Assembly (NCBI GenBank): GCA_019914945.1
Contig: CM034103.1
Span: 14,164,785-14,228,784 of the forward strand
Reading direction: 5' to 3'
DNA length: 64,000 nt
Origin: Typha latifolia
Lineage: Eukaryota; Streptophyta; Magnoliopsida; Poales; Typhaceae
The notes under the pieces are model-generated. The model saw only the letters and a list, made by a program, of their open reading frames with translations. It made no database searches and was not told the DNA's origin. Shown here piece by piece: positions 22,020 to 34,700 of this stretch. Each line of letters starts with the position of its first letter. Position 1 is the stretch's first letter. A program made the position numbers and the translations under genes.

Positions 22020-24633
22020 ATTTCCTTCTACCTGTATTACTATTTCTTCTCTCTTCCTCCCCCAACTCCAGAGATGCCCAAGTTTGTGCTTCTAACCTTT
22101 CAAAGTTGGTACAGACTATTCCTCCTCTTTTAAATGCTCTACTATTTGCTTTCGTGTATGTGACATGTTAGCTAATGCTCTACAAAACAACAAAAAGAAT
22201 TCATGGATAAAGGAGGAGAGGTACAAATTTAATCCATAATTCTAAATGCTAAATGTTAGATATATATATATATAGAACCTTGGATATTAATACACGTCAA
22301 GGACACTTTTTTTTTTTCAACTGGATACTTTTCTTCATGTGGGTATCCAAACATTGTCGGCTCTTTGATCTGATCCACTCATATCCTAGTCAGTGCCTCA
22401 ATGGTGATAACTTTTGCAGGAATGCAATGACTTGGCATAAATATCAAGAAAACTATTGTCTCATGTACCCAATTGAAGTTAAGGAAAGTTCATCAAAATT
22501 GCTCTCCATTTTGCCTTTATTTTCATTTACAATTTACCATATAGATGTTTTCATTCGACCCTAGTTCTTAATGGTCATTTACTATGTAAGTGGGTTTAAT
22601 TAATTTTAGATGCAAAGTGAGTAAATTTTCTAAAGTTAAGATAAACATAAAATGATAACTGAATTCTATGAGGGGTATTTTAAATTTTCTATTTTCTATT
22701 CTATTAATTGATGTTAGATTAAAATTAATACAAGATATTTTTGAGACAATAAAAGTAAAATCTAGGTAAAGATTAAAACGGTAGAAGGCAAAGAGTTCCC
22801 TCAAGTTTATTCTTACTCCTGCCATATTTTTCAAAGCAGCACCTCTGAGGTATTAAATGCCTATTCATAAGCAGTAGCGATTCCCTCTCAAAAATCTCAA
22901 ATAGTTTAATAAAAGAATTCTCACAGATCCATCTCTCCAGTTGGTCAAACATTACATCAACCATACCCAGATGAAGGAAATGACAAATTGGATGATGTAA
23001 TGCCCAACCAATAGAGAGTAGTTACCCATTAATCATTGCATTGAACTGTCTGGGATATTGCAGGAAATTTTAATTGAAAAAGTTGCATCTTGATGTATAA
23101 TTTTCAATTTATCCTTTTATTAGCACCACAGAGAATAATATCATTTAGATATCAAACTAGAAGAATAATAGAGTACAAGTTAGTTTAGTATACCATATTA
23201 TCAAATTGACATAATGGACAAAGTAATGCTAGATTTTTTTTAAAGAGAAAGCCAGATAGTCTGTAAATTTTATTAGCATTCAAACAATTACAATAAGATA
23301 TATAAATGAGAGAAAAGATAGGATAATGGCACTTTGATACAAATTTTGCAATTAGCTATACGAAGCTAAATCACAGATAAAACAATCAATCAAGTCCGAG
23401 AACACTAAAAGAATAATGATAAAATACACTTTAGTAAATTCATAGATGCAGACCTACTAAGAAAAAATAAAAAAAAATGTAGACAATATGCAACCTCACA
23501 ACTAGCACCGATGACAGTCGGAGGAGGGAGAGGATGATCATTGGGCTTGACCTATTCAAACCCAGTCTGAACCCAACCTAATTTGGGCATGGTACGACTC
23601 AAGCCCGAGATGGTAGTAGACAACATGGGCTAAGCTTTTGTTCGACCAGCTCGGCCCAAAAGCCCGACTTGCTACGCCTATTCATGACCCAACTCATAAT
23701 ACATGTATATTTCCATAGTTTTTCTAGTCCCACATCAGGTTTAGTAAACTAGATATTAATATATAAGTATGTTCCTATAAAAGATAACTAATATATCTTC
23801 ATAGAGGCCTATTATATTTAGCCTAATAAAATATAATATTTTTCAAATTCCACTTGTTATGTTATCCATTACGTTTAACCCAAGCCCGATATCTATAGGC
23901 TAGTGGACGGTAACAGGCTAGAGTAAATTCAGCTCAGCCCGACTTTAGTGATTGGTGATCAGACCGTGAAGAAATATTTAAAGCCAGTCGGCCCAAAAAG
24001 CCCGACCCAATCTGCTATTCTCTTACTTCGAAATGAGAAAAGTACCACAAAAATCTTCATCACTCCTCGCTGCACAGTAAACAACTACAGTTGAAAAGGC
24101 TCCTTGGCCAAACCATGGTTCATAATGTGGGAGATTGGTAGAGTGAGTGAAATGAGACCTCGGAGAATCACCCCTGGCGACGACATTGGAGAAGGGGAGA
24201 GGAAGAAAGGTCATGCCGGGAAAGGTTACGGTTACGATTGGTGCGACACTATACAGCCCGTGAGAGAAAAAATCATCTATTTCTCAAGAAAGTAAGTTTG
24301 TTCTTAATATTTGAACTTCTTTTTTATATTTAAACCAACTTGAGGGGGGTACTTGCTACTTACTCTTCTTTTTCTTTTTCTTTTTCCTTCTTTAAACTAA
24401 CACAGAATATATCAACAACAGCAAGATGGAAAAATAATTGGTTTTATTGCTAAACAAATTAAAAATATACACACAAAGTAGAAATCCAAGCAATCACCCT
24501 ACAAATTTTGCTGGTACTACTACTACTGTATGTACTTGGCTCTGCTCAACAATCTGAGTCTTCCCATCTTTTTTCGTCCCCTCATGCAATCAATCTCCTC
24601 CATGTTTTCGACTCATCGCAAGTCTTGAGTCAC
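22020..24633. other. Gene-poor spacer with degenerate repeats
   Basis: AT-rich, with a TA tract at about 22260-22274. Between about 23540 and 24010 the sequence becomes richer in GGGCT/AGCCCGA-type words (AAGCCCGA, GGCCCAAAAGCCCGA), a style often seen in decayed plant repeats. I could not find terminal repeats or coding remains to classify it. Nothing gene-like is supported. Confidence 0.5.
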
Positions 24634-27600
24634 TCAAGACGGCGGGAAGAAGCGGTTGAGGTTGAACGGCAGAGTGTAGAACTCCTCGTTCCTGCTGTCT
24701 CCCTTGAACGTCCGGAATCTCACCCACCACGGCATCCCTCTATCTCTCGCCGTATCCTTGAAGTCGAGTGTGTTATCCAAGAAAACGGCGACGATTAATG
24801 CGACAGTCGGTGGGGAGGAGAAGATTGTGTTAATGTAGTCATTGAACTGCATTCACTTAAATTCATGAGAAGCTGGAGAATATATATCAGAAATCTGCAA
24901 CCAAAAGACACATATATGTGGGAGGTGTACAAACCCATCCAGCCTTTGTGTGAGCAGGACCATGCTGCGCGCTCATGCTGTAGCGGAAGAAGTACTCAGG
25001 AATAGATAGGCCGAGGAAAAGTGAGACGCCGGCGATGAAGAGGTTGCGCATTGAGTTCATATTAGTGAACTGTAAGAAGGAGAGCCCTACGGCCGCTGAG
25101 AACATTGCATCGTATTAGATTATAAAGACAAGAAACTTTTAAGTTTGGAACACCACAAATGAAGAAGGTTTTTGGCTACAACTATAGATGAAATACTTAC
25201 CAACAAGCCCAAACAGAACACAATATACTGCAGCGAAGATTGTAAATGGGATCGAAGCAAACAATGCTCCAAATTTCCCTAGAGCAACAAAAGAGAATTC
25301 TGTAACTATTGCAGCTAATACTCTGAGCTTAAGTACTTTGATTAGTGCATTAGCTCACCCAATATAGAGAAGAAGATCATGAAACCAGCTGAAATCTGTA
25401 TGACTCTACGGCTTCCAACTCTCGTAGATCCTAGAAGCCCAACATTCTCCCTGCATTGTTCACCATATTGATTCATAACAATTTTCAATATGGTCAAAAT
25501 TGATGAACTAAGAATCATGCACTTACACTGAGACAGTAGAGCCAGTCACTGTGCCAAATAGCCCATCCAGTAGTATGCCAATTCCCTATTTGTTTACAAA
25601 GTAAATCATGCGACATCGTCCATGTGATCAATCCAAATTACTTCATAACTAGGACAGAGAAGCTTGAATACTAGCTAAAGTTTACTCACCTGCCACCCAA
25701 TGCCCCTGCTCAGGACATGAGCCGGAGGTGGTGTTGCACTTGCTAGTCGCGCTGCAGCTTTGTAGGCACCCGTTGACTAAAAGATGAGGAGCTTTCCTAT
25801 CAGCTCAACCTCACTAGAAAGCCCGCAATAAATTACTCTACATACCAACCAGTGTACATTACCTCTATCAACGATACTAATACAGCAGCCATCATCCCGA
25901 AAGAATGACCAGCATCAAATGTTGGGGCACCCCATTGCAATGGGTAAGGGATCTTTATCCTGGAATCACTTATATTTTAGCATACGCAGAAACAAAAGGA
26001 TGATAGGGGAGTAAAAGGGGGATGAGCACTAACCATGGAGCAGAGGAGATGAGATTGGCACGGTCTGTGCGGCAATTGACCTGTGTGAGTTCAGGGCTAT
26101 GTTTATATGCACCACTTGCTGTGAGGATGTGGGCATAGGCCCAGATGAGAGTAATAGAGATCAGAAGAGAGAACCTCTCCAGTATGGGCACATGCTTAGC
26201 ATGTATATGCTTCAGATACTGAGAAAGGAGGAAACAAGATATCAAGATGGTTTAGCATTGTTGTGCAAACAATTACACTATAGTTATGGAAACAGGAACT
26301 AATGTGAATCTTTTTGAACCTGAGAAAATGCAATGAATAGGAGCAGCATTGGTAGACCAATCTCCACACATCTCCCAACCTAATGCAAAGGTATTCACAG
26401 CTTAGAATATTAGATGTAACCAATGCAGAATATTGGTTGTTTTAAAAACATAACCTTCTTGGAAGGATTTCCTAATGTATATATAATCTGTATGTTTATA
26501 TAAGTTTGGAGAGCAAATTTTGCACATCATTAAGAACCTACCAAAGAAACTCGATGTCACTTGTAATGGTCCTTTCTGCTTTATTTACATAAGCAGGTCA
26601 CAACAGAGAGGAAATATCCTACTAACTTAAAGAAGATTCATAAAAGACACTTTCTTAGAATATAGAAAAGGTAATCCAAAGGTTAAAGTATAAGAAAACT
26701 CTAAAACTAGAAATTTACTTTTAGACCGTCTAATTGTCTCATGGCAGACTGATGCTGGAGAGTACAATAAGTAGTATGAGAACTACTATATTTCAGTATG
26801 AGAATTAACAACATTCTTCTTGTGGAACGATTAGAAATAGTTTAGGAGGATCCCATAGTTTGACCACTTCACCAGATCTGGCATTCCTATAGTTTGCTAG
26901 CAATTAAAATTTTGTAGTTTACAAGAAAAATACACAATTGAGATAACTAAAAGAAGACGACAAATTCTACGGCAGAAAGACCAAAGAAAAAAAGCAGTTG
27001 AAGTGGGATACCACAGGGAATCCTCTGTCGAATAGGCCAAACCCCACCAATGCAACCACAGGAACCATTCCCAGCGGGCTGAAAAATCTGAACCACATAA
27101 GAAATCATTATCTTCATCATCTCATTTTGAGTTCCTCACATCATTATCACCATATTAAAGTACTAATTTCGACTAAACTTGCAGCATATGGCATTTTCAG
27201 ATAAAATTCGGACCAATTCTAATTTCTAAATTGAGGTTCACAAAAAATGGGCGGTGTAAAGTCTCCATAGTGGTGTACATATAATATAGTGATGATCAAT
27301 AAATTGAGGCCCACCATGGGCAACACACCATGCCAAAAGTTGCATGCATAGATAGAAAGATAAAAAGGTGAGTAGCTCATGTACCTGGAGCATATACCCC
27401 ACAACTGGCTGTAACCCAGAATAATCTGAATGCTAGAAGAAACTATCAATGCCCCTTGTATGGCCCTCATCGTCTGTAGGAATCTCTGGTCATGAGAAAA
27501 AACAAAGTAGCACTCAATATTGGGCAGATAAATGTGCTTGCTGGATAATTTACGTATAAAAGGGTGATCATATAAAGTCAAAAAAGTACTGCAATCAAGT

Positions 27601-28667
27601 AAAGCTAGACTAGAAAAGTAGCTCACTCACATCATGGTCATCGGGTATTTGAGCTAGAGAAGAGTCGTGTATTATTGAGATGATCGGGACTACGAATGCA
27701 AACGAGCCGCCGATAACAGTGGGTAGACGAGTACCAAATAAGGTTTGCAGCAATGTGTTTATTCCAGTCACAAAGAGTAATGTCTGAACCACCCTGACCT
27801 TATCATCCTGCATTTAAATCAAGACCGCCGTTAAAGCCGAAAATAATAGGCATATGCCACTAACAACAACAACAACAAACAACAAATGCTGATTGGGTCT
27901 TCTTTGTTCTTTTAGATATGTAAATACTTACACCACATGGAATGGATATACACTTCATATAGCTAAAGGATGAATTAGAAGTCCAAACTTTGAGTATGTC
28001 GTATAGGTAACAAACATTTGTAGCACATAACCCAACAGTATATCCTCAAAAAGTCAAAAGTTTTCAGTTCAATGAAGTGCTTTAACCATTGGAACGGCAA
28101 GAAAACATGACAAACTGATATGGCAAACATGTTCAACATGATCACCCGCCCATCTTGCCGAAAGAGAAAAACAAAAAAGGACACAATAAATAGCTAGATT
28201 TTACTCTCAGTCCCCTTCAACAAGCAGTCATATATGTTCAATAATAGAATGTTAACAGGCCCAACTTGTTCTACATACACTTCTACGAAATTTTATGAAC
28301 GACTTAGTTGTTATCCTTCCACTACCAAAACTAATGAGATGGCTTAGTCTATGTAAATCGCAGGAGACTAAATCTCACATCACTTCCTCCCATTCTGGGA
28401 ACCAGCAAGGTGGGAATCATCACAGCCGTACCCAGCGCCAATATGTAGTGCTGAAAGCCCAAAGCAATTGCTTCTCCTACAAGAAATCACAAAACCAGAT
28501 TATGATCAGACTTGTTTACATCGAAGAGAAAGAAAGAACTTGGAAACCGGAAGAAACAGTAAGTAATCTAACATACCCCACGATGGGTTGGAGTCTATGC
28601 AATACTCAAAGCCCTGCAGCTGATCCATGGGCAGATGAGTGATCTCCTCCGGTTTAATTTCCGCCAT
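24634..28667 (-). CDS. NAT2: Nucleobase-ascorbate transporter, NAT1/2/3-like (14 exons, 524 aa)
   Basis: A plasma-membrane carrier of the NAT/NCS2 family, which moves purines, xanthine, uric acid or ascorbate; the substrate is not decidable here. Exons in transcript order: 28667-28577, 28476-28379, 27807-27631, 27485-27385, 27087-27012, 26379-26320, 26218-26034, 25959-25863, 25776-25690, 25585-25527, 25450-25359, 25278-25201, 25095-24935 and 24846-24634. All phases match. The N terminus [19 protein letters not shown] is typical of the NAT1/2/3 group. Visible signatures are [16 protein letters not shown] in the first membrane helix, the [16 protein letters not shown] helix, and [10 protein letters not shown], matching the NAT signature [QEP]-N-x-G-x4-T-[RKG]. 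The C terminus ends [12 protein letters not shown]. Length is normal. The symbol is by resemblance to the group, not proven orthology. Confidence 0.94.
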
Positions 28668-28956
28668 CTCAAGCAAAAAATTTGACAGAAACACTAGGAG
28701 AAATCGCCAAAACCAAATAAAGATCACAACTTTCTTCGATTAGAGCAGTTACTCAAGCAAAGGAGAAGAACCCAGATAGAATTTCTCTTTGAGGGATACT
28801 AAGAGCAGGGAATCAATCAACAAACAAGGCAAAAGGAAGCAGAGGCAAGAAAAGCTGAAGAACTATTTAGAAAGCTGTGGGGATGATGAAAAAGAAGGAA
28901 GAGGGAAAGTGGATTGAACTAGAGAGATAAAAAGAGAGTGATAAGGGCTGTGAGCT

Positions 28957-28957
<1 letters not shown>

Positions 28958-29021
<64 letters not shown>
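28958..29021. repeat. (AG)32 microsatellite just upstream of the transporter gene
   Basis: Thirty-two uninterrupted AG units start 291 bases upstream of the transporter start codon. On the gene's own strand this is a CT tract, probably in its 5' leader or core promoter. Confidence 0.95.
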
Positions 29022-29024
<3 letters not shown>

Positions 29025-31774
29025 CACTTGCCACCCACCCCCACTCTCCTTTTTATGCTGCTTCCTTTTTATCTCTTTCTCTCAAGCTCTGGCAAATGGC
29101 CCGTTGGTGATTTTATGACCAAAATGCCCTTCACAGTTCCCACGTTAAATGCTCCAAGGACTAGAGAAAAAAAAATTAAAAGTGGGAAAAGAAAAGTTAC
29201 CGTTGCCTGTCGTCGTGTCTGATTGGTTTCTGAGAACAAATGAATTAAAAAAAAGAGTAGGCTCTGGCAACTGGCATGGCATTTATGTTGGTCTCCAGAT
29301 TCAGTGTGAAGTAATTTGCCCAATGCTTGAATTGGAATTCAAATGAGGAAATAAAAGGCAAAAGAGAATAATCCATGTTAACAGTACAGTAATTTCTCTA
29401 TTTCTTTTTTGTACATTGCACTGCAGTCTCTTTTACGTACTCATTTTAGTGTTGACTGATTAGTAGTTGCATCATTAAGTGACAATATTCTAACCTATTT
29501 GTTGGCCAAAACCTCAAAAAAGACTTCAAAAACTAGTCAATAGAGTGGAGAATACTATGATTATTCTCGAAGAGTTTAATGCCATGACAGATTTAAGTGT
29601 TCCATACTTCCAGGAAGAATCCTTGTAGTTGAATGCAAAGAAATGGAAAAATCAAATACTGGAAACATGACCAAAACAATTACTGATGAAATCTTCTTAA
29701 ATTAGAAGGAAGCTATTGGTTAAGATCTTAGAAGGTTTTTTTTAATAAAAAAAATCTTGTACAAATCATTACACTTATATTCGTTCCTTATCATTAATAT
29801 TTCGAGTACCAGATATCTTGAGAAATGAATGAGTAACTATTCCAATGGCTATTGAAAAGAGCCATCAAATTGTCAAATCCTTGAAGTGGATTTGCTGACA
29901 CTCAAGTATTTGATAGAAAACAAGAAGCCGCTTGAATCCGAATCGAATATTGGAAAATCTTATTCCCATCATCCAAATTTTTTCTTCCCTCCTTTGATTT
30001 GAACATTTCAGCCTTTTTCAATACCATCCATCGTACTGACACCAATATAATAAGCAAACTTAAAGGCCTTCCTACTTCACGCCTCCCCAAATGGTCATAT
30101 TATATTGTCTTTTTTTTTACAAGAAAATTTTCTAATGTCTAAGTTTTAAAATTATATAACACGAGAATACCTCTTCAATTCTTCCATGGACAAAGGAACT
30201 TACTGCTTACATGCTGGAAAAAGTAACACGAGTGAGTCAGCTTAATAATGACAAGTGGACAGAGGTCGGTGATCTGAGTCAGCATCGACGGTGAGAGACG
30301 CAGCGGCGATTCTTCCAACGACTATATCGACCTTTTAAAGATAGTTTAACAGACCCAAACGTTAAATACCCATTTCACACCCTTTGGTACACAGGTGGCA
30401 CTCATTTAGGTGTGGGTTCCATGCAATGATGCAGGCGTCCCTTCTTTTACCTTTACCATGGCCTAACTTCCAAGCATTTGAAGGAGGATGACGACTATTG
30501 TAGCGCAGTAATCGAATTCTCATTTAAAATTTTAAAAAAAAGAACTTATTCTATCAATCCATGGCATAGAGGATGAATGTTAAATAGAATTTTGACTGAA
30601 GTGTCAATATTTATGATTTAACCCCATTATGAGATGTTTCTAAAAAGAATGTCTTATTATTTCAACTTTTATATGAAAACAAATTAATCGTGATAATTAG
30701 TCTATGAGCTTATGAGCCTACCATGGGTCAATCACCATTGGCTTGAATTCTCCAATTTATTGAAGAAAATCCAATCTCTTTTCATAGCATCCGGAACACA
30801 TCATAGTTGATCATTGACTTCCAGGCACCTATTAAACAATGTAGAAAAGCTTAGTCCTGGTTCCCTTGGTAACCAAGAAACTACAAAAAGAAAAGAGGGC
30901 AGATTCTACGATTGAGAAAAAGCAAGAAAAGAATAATAATAGTCATCAAGATAAGGAGTGAGGTGGAACACTTCTCAACTTTGTGTGTGTTTTTTCGATA
31001 GATTCCTCCTCTTTCGGCGGCCTCTTTACTTCAAATATATGGGCGTAGACTGTAGCTGATAGGTTCTTCCATGAATTCTTTTTCCTACTATTTGTTCACG
31101 TAAAACATGCTCAACTAAAATACGGAGGACACGTCTAAATCATCTCAACGAATCCCGTAAAACGAATCCTTAAATGACAAACATGTATCACACTAGTTCT
31201 TTCCCCCCTATTTCTACAAACATCAATAATCACCCTAAACATCTTCATCTCATATCTCATGTTGCTATGTTCTTTTCTTGTATAGTACATAACGACACTG
31301 TTGTAAATGACCTTATCTGAAAAACTCGGCCAGACAATGTCTCCTCTTCTCTCCAAACTTGCAGTAAACGTTTATAGATGGTACTGCCCTGCATTAGTAA
31401 CTTGCTGGATTTCTCCAGGTCCGTCAAACTTCACGTGGCAATGTAGAGGATGACCACATAGCTGCGTCTCCATGTCAGGAAATGCATGGAACAAAAAACT
31501 GTTTGCCAGCTAGGCCTCATCTATTAATCCTGCTAAAAAGGAAGGGGAAAAGGAGAAAGATTCAACTATTGATGAATATATTGTTCAATTCTTAATATTA
31601 TATGTGCATATAATATCTGACAGAAAAATCCTGGGGTGGATGAACTACTCTCACAACTATAGATTTCTCATTAGCAAAGATATAGTGACAAGGCGTACGA
31701 TTATAACACTTTCAACATGTTACAGAAATAAGTCGAAGCACCACCTTTCTTGTTCCGCAGGGATGAGAAGCAGA
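29022..31774. other. Gene-poor spacer
   Basis: The spacer lies between the transporter promoter and the 3' end of the SAP30BP-like gene. Two TGAGTCAGC words (near 30233 and 30276) and a CACGTGGC word (near 31432) are candidate bZIP sites, but I cannot link them to a gene. No exon, transposon end or RNA gene was recognised. Confidence 0.5.
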
Positions 31775-34700
31775 TCATGATCTTTTGTCAAACCTTCTCT
31801 CATTTGTCCTTTTCTCTTCAGCTTCCCTTCTCTTCTGCTGCCTGCAATTGAAATTAACAGAAAGAATCGCTTGATATAGTCTGGCTATGCCTTGACATGG
31901 CAAAGATACAAGTCTAGTAATCATCAAAAGATGTACATCCGATTTTTACACAATCAGATCTCTCTTTCTTCGAAAGAAAATGATCAAGTACTAGTTCGTA
32001 ATGTTCTACAATCAGATCTCTACATCTTCATATAGAGACTGCTGTATCTCTCCTACCCTTTATGGGTACTTGATTTAGTCAATTATAATTGTATATCTAA
32101 ATCGAAAACTCTAATGGACAAGAATAATGTATTGGACAATTCAATGGTTTTTTATAACAGATAAATGATTAAAATTTTTGTACTCAGTTGTTTAGAGCTG
32201 AGGAGTAGAGTAAGAAAGGGCATTTTAGGTGCTATGTGATGGTCATGTGATGCACTTCCTTGACATTCCAAGAGAAATCTATGAACAGAAACAAGACTTT
32301 AATCTTGCATAAATTAAAAGGATAGACAATAATGACGGTTTGAGCAACAATATAAGAAACCCAGCATTTAAGATTGCTAAAGTTGAGAAATCATGAGTCA
32401 TTTAGGTTAACAAAAGAAGGTTGGATAATCAATTAAAATTATTGGTATAAGAAAGTAAATATGAAAATCTGAAGAAGGCTAGTGAAGAGGTGCCTCAATA
32501 TGTTTCAAGGACATGAGTGGAAGGACTTAAATTAACAGATGAAAGTTTGCGAGTGTTTTAACTTGGAATAGCACAGAAGGTTAGCCGGCCACTAATTCTA
32601 ATTATTACAAGTAAGAACTCATAAAGTTGATAATAAATTACTGGAAAATTTTTGATGGACTATTTTACAAGGCAGATATACAGATGTAAGAACTCGCTGA
32701 TTTGTCATCATCAGAATCGAAACAAGTCATATTTATGCCTTGTCTCCTAGCATAGTCCAACATGAATAAATTAATAAACTAATTTAATGTTAAATATACT
32801 GACCATTCAATTAGCATTTAAGAACTAATTGCTGCCTCATCAAACACATAAAATCTCTTTCAATTTTGTCAAAAACAGGAGACTTGAAGAGAGGAACACT
32901 CTTGTACCAATAAGACTTACGCAAAAGCAGTATATCCAGCACCAGCATTGGCAGCAGTTAGAAGTGCTGCATGAACTCCAACTGTCGATAATTTATCATG
33001 TCCAGCAGAAAGTGTGCTACTCTTTACATCATCATCAATCTAAATAGCAAAAAATAATATATATTAGTACAATATTTACTTCTAAATCACAACATTTACA
33101 TTTAAGATTATATATACAAGAATTAACTCAACCTTATCCCATTTTGTTTTCTTGCTTTGCCTAATATCTTTCATTGCAGCATCTACAGTTGCTGGAACCG
33201 GTGGTAATCCACTGCTAGCTACAGCCGAACTGCCAACAACTGGCCATAAAATAAGCAAGATAGAACAATTAAGAGACATCAACTACTGCCAGAACACATC
33301 TCAAAGTGACCAAAGGCACACCTAGAAACAAAGAGAAATTCTAGTGCATATAAATAATAGTACCTGGAATCTGTGCTCTTGTCTTCAGTATTGGTGCGAC
33401 CATGGAAGGTTGTGTTGGTCCTGCAACAAAATCGACTTTCTGGCTTTTTTTCCTTTCCTGCTCCTTCCGTTCCAATTCACGCTTCATGTCAGCCTCTGTA
33501 ATAAAAACATAATCCATGTCAAAAATCATGATTTAAAAGCAACGCGACTGGTAGCATATAGACCTGGAAAAAAAAACAAAAACAATGAGAAAGAGGAGCA
33601 TCACAAGTAAGCATATAATTCATATATTAAGACATACTCAGTAATTACAGATACATAACTCACATGGAAATTGACTCTTTACAGGAAATTCCAGAAAAGT
33701 AAGTTCAATGTGGTTTCCTTTAATATATCATGCAAAGTTTGTCATTAGTGTTCTTTATTGTGAGTGAATAAATTGGAGATACACTTCCTCATATACAACC
33801 ACATGTTACAACCTCTCAATTTAAATAAAATTAAAGCACATAAACACAGAGTTTATAGTGTTTTTCCTATGACCAAATATTGCCTTCCAATTTTTATACC
33901 TATTTTGAGCATTTGCTTCCGGATCATTGTCCAAAGACTACCTGCAGACCATCCTATTAACTATATAAATTTCAAATGGAATTTAGAATTATATACTACA
34001 CACAAATCATCATTGTCTAGCTACCTGTTATTGGAGAGAAGTAGATTTACATAAAATACTTACAATTCCTTAAGCCAAATAACCTAACTCAGCAATAGTT
34101 GGTTCGGGGATTGCTAGAATCATCTCTTGAGCCCTATTGTTTACACATTGCCCTTTTCTGGTTATGTATTTTCCAAACTACATTACATAGAAAAATGCAA
34201 TAGTGTACATCTAAACATATTCATAGTGCAAAAGTTACACAAATAGAAACAAACTCAACGATAGATCTCATCACTGATTAAAATGAACTCAAAAGGACAT
34301 CTGAATGAATCAACAAAATACAAAAGGAACTCTTAATGACCTATTTCATCATAGTAGTCGCTTTTGTCGTACCCATGAGGGTCAAACACATCCTTACTGA
34401 AGCAAGTCCCTATCTGATCTATATCTTGATACCTCACAGCATGCTGCAAGAAATCTGGATTCCTGTAATCCTTTCTATTGCGCAAATCAGCATTAAAACT
34501 TTTCCCGGACTTCTTATATGCAAGAAATCTGTTCATTTTTTGCTGAAATAATGGCACAAAAAATATTAGAATCAGTGACCAAAAAAACGAGGGAAAAAAT
34601 GGACATGCTAAAGGTACCAGATAATATATAAAAAAGAGTAACAGATAACATGGATCTATGCAATATCTTCTTACATAATCTTTCAGTTACAATTGCATAA

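Noticed and set aside
21631..22065. 144-residue open frame on the minus strand
   Set aside because: It reads the second LC8 exon in frame but then runs through the 107-bp intron and covers exon 1 in the wrong frame. The spliced 93-residue LC8 model fits the family exactly.
28938..29222. Open frame encoding a long Arg-Glu repeat
   Set aside because: It is produced by translating the (AG)32 microsatellite; there is no domain before or after it.
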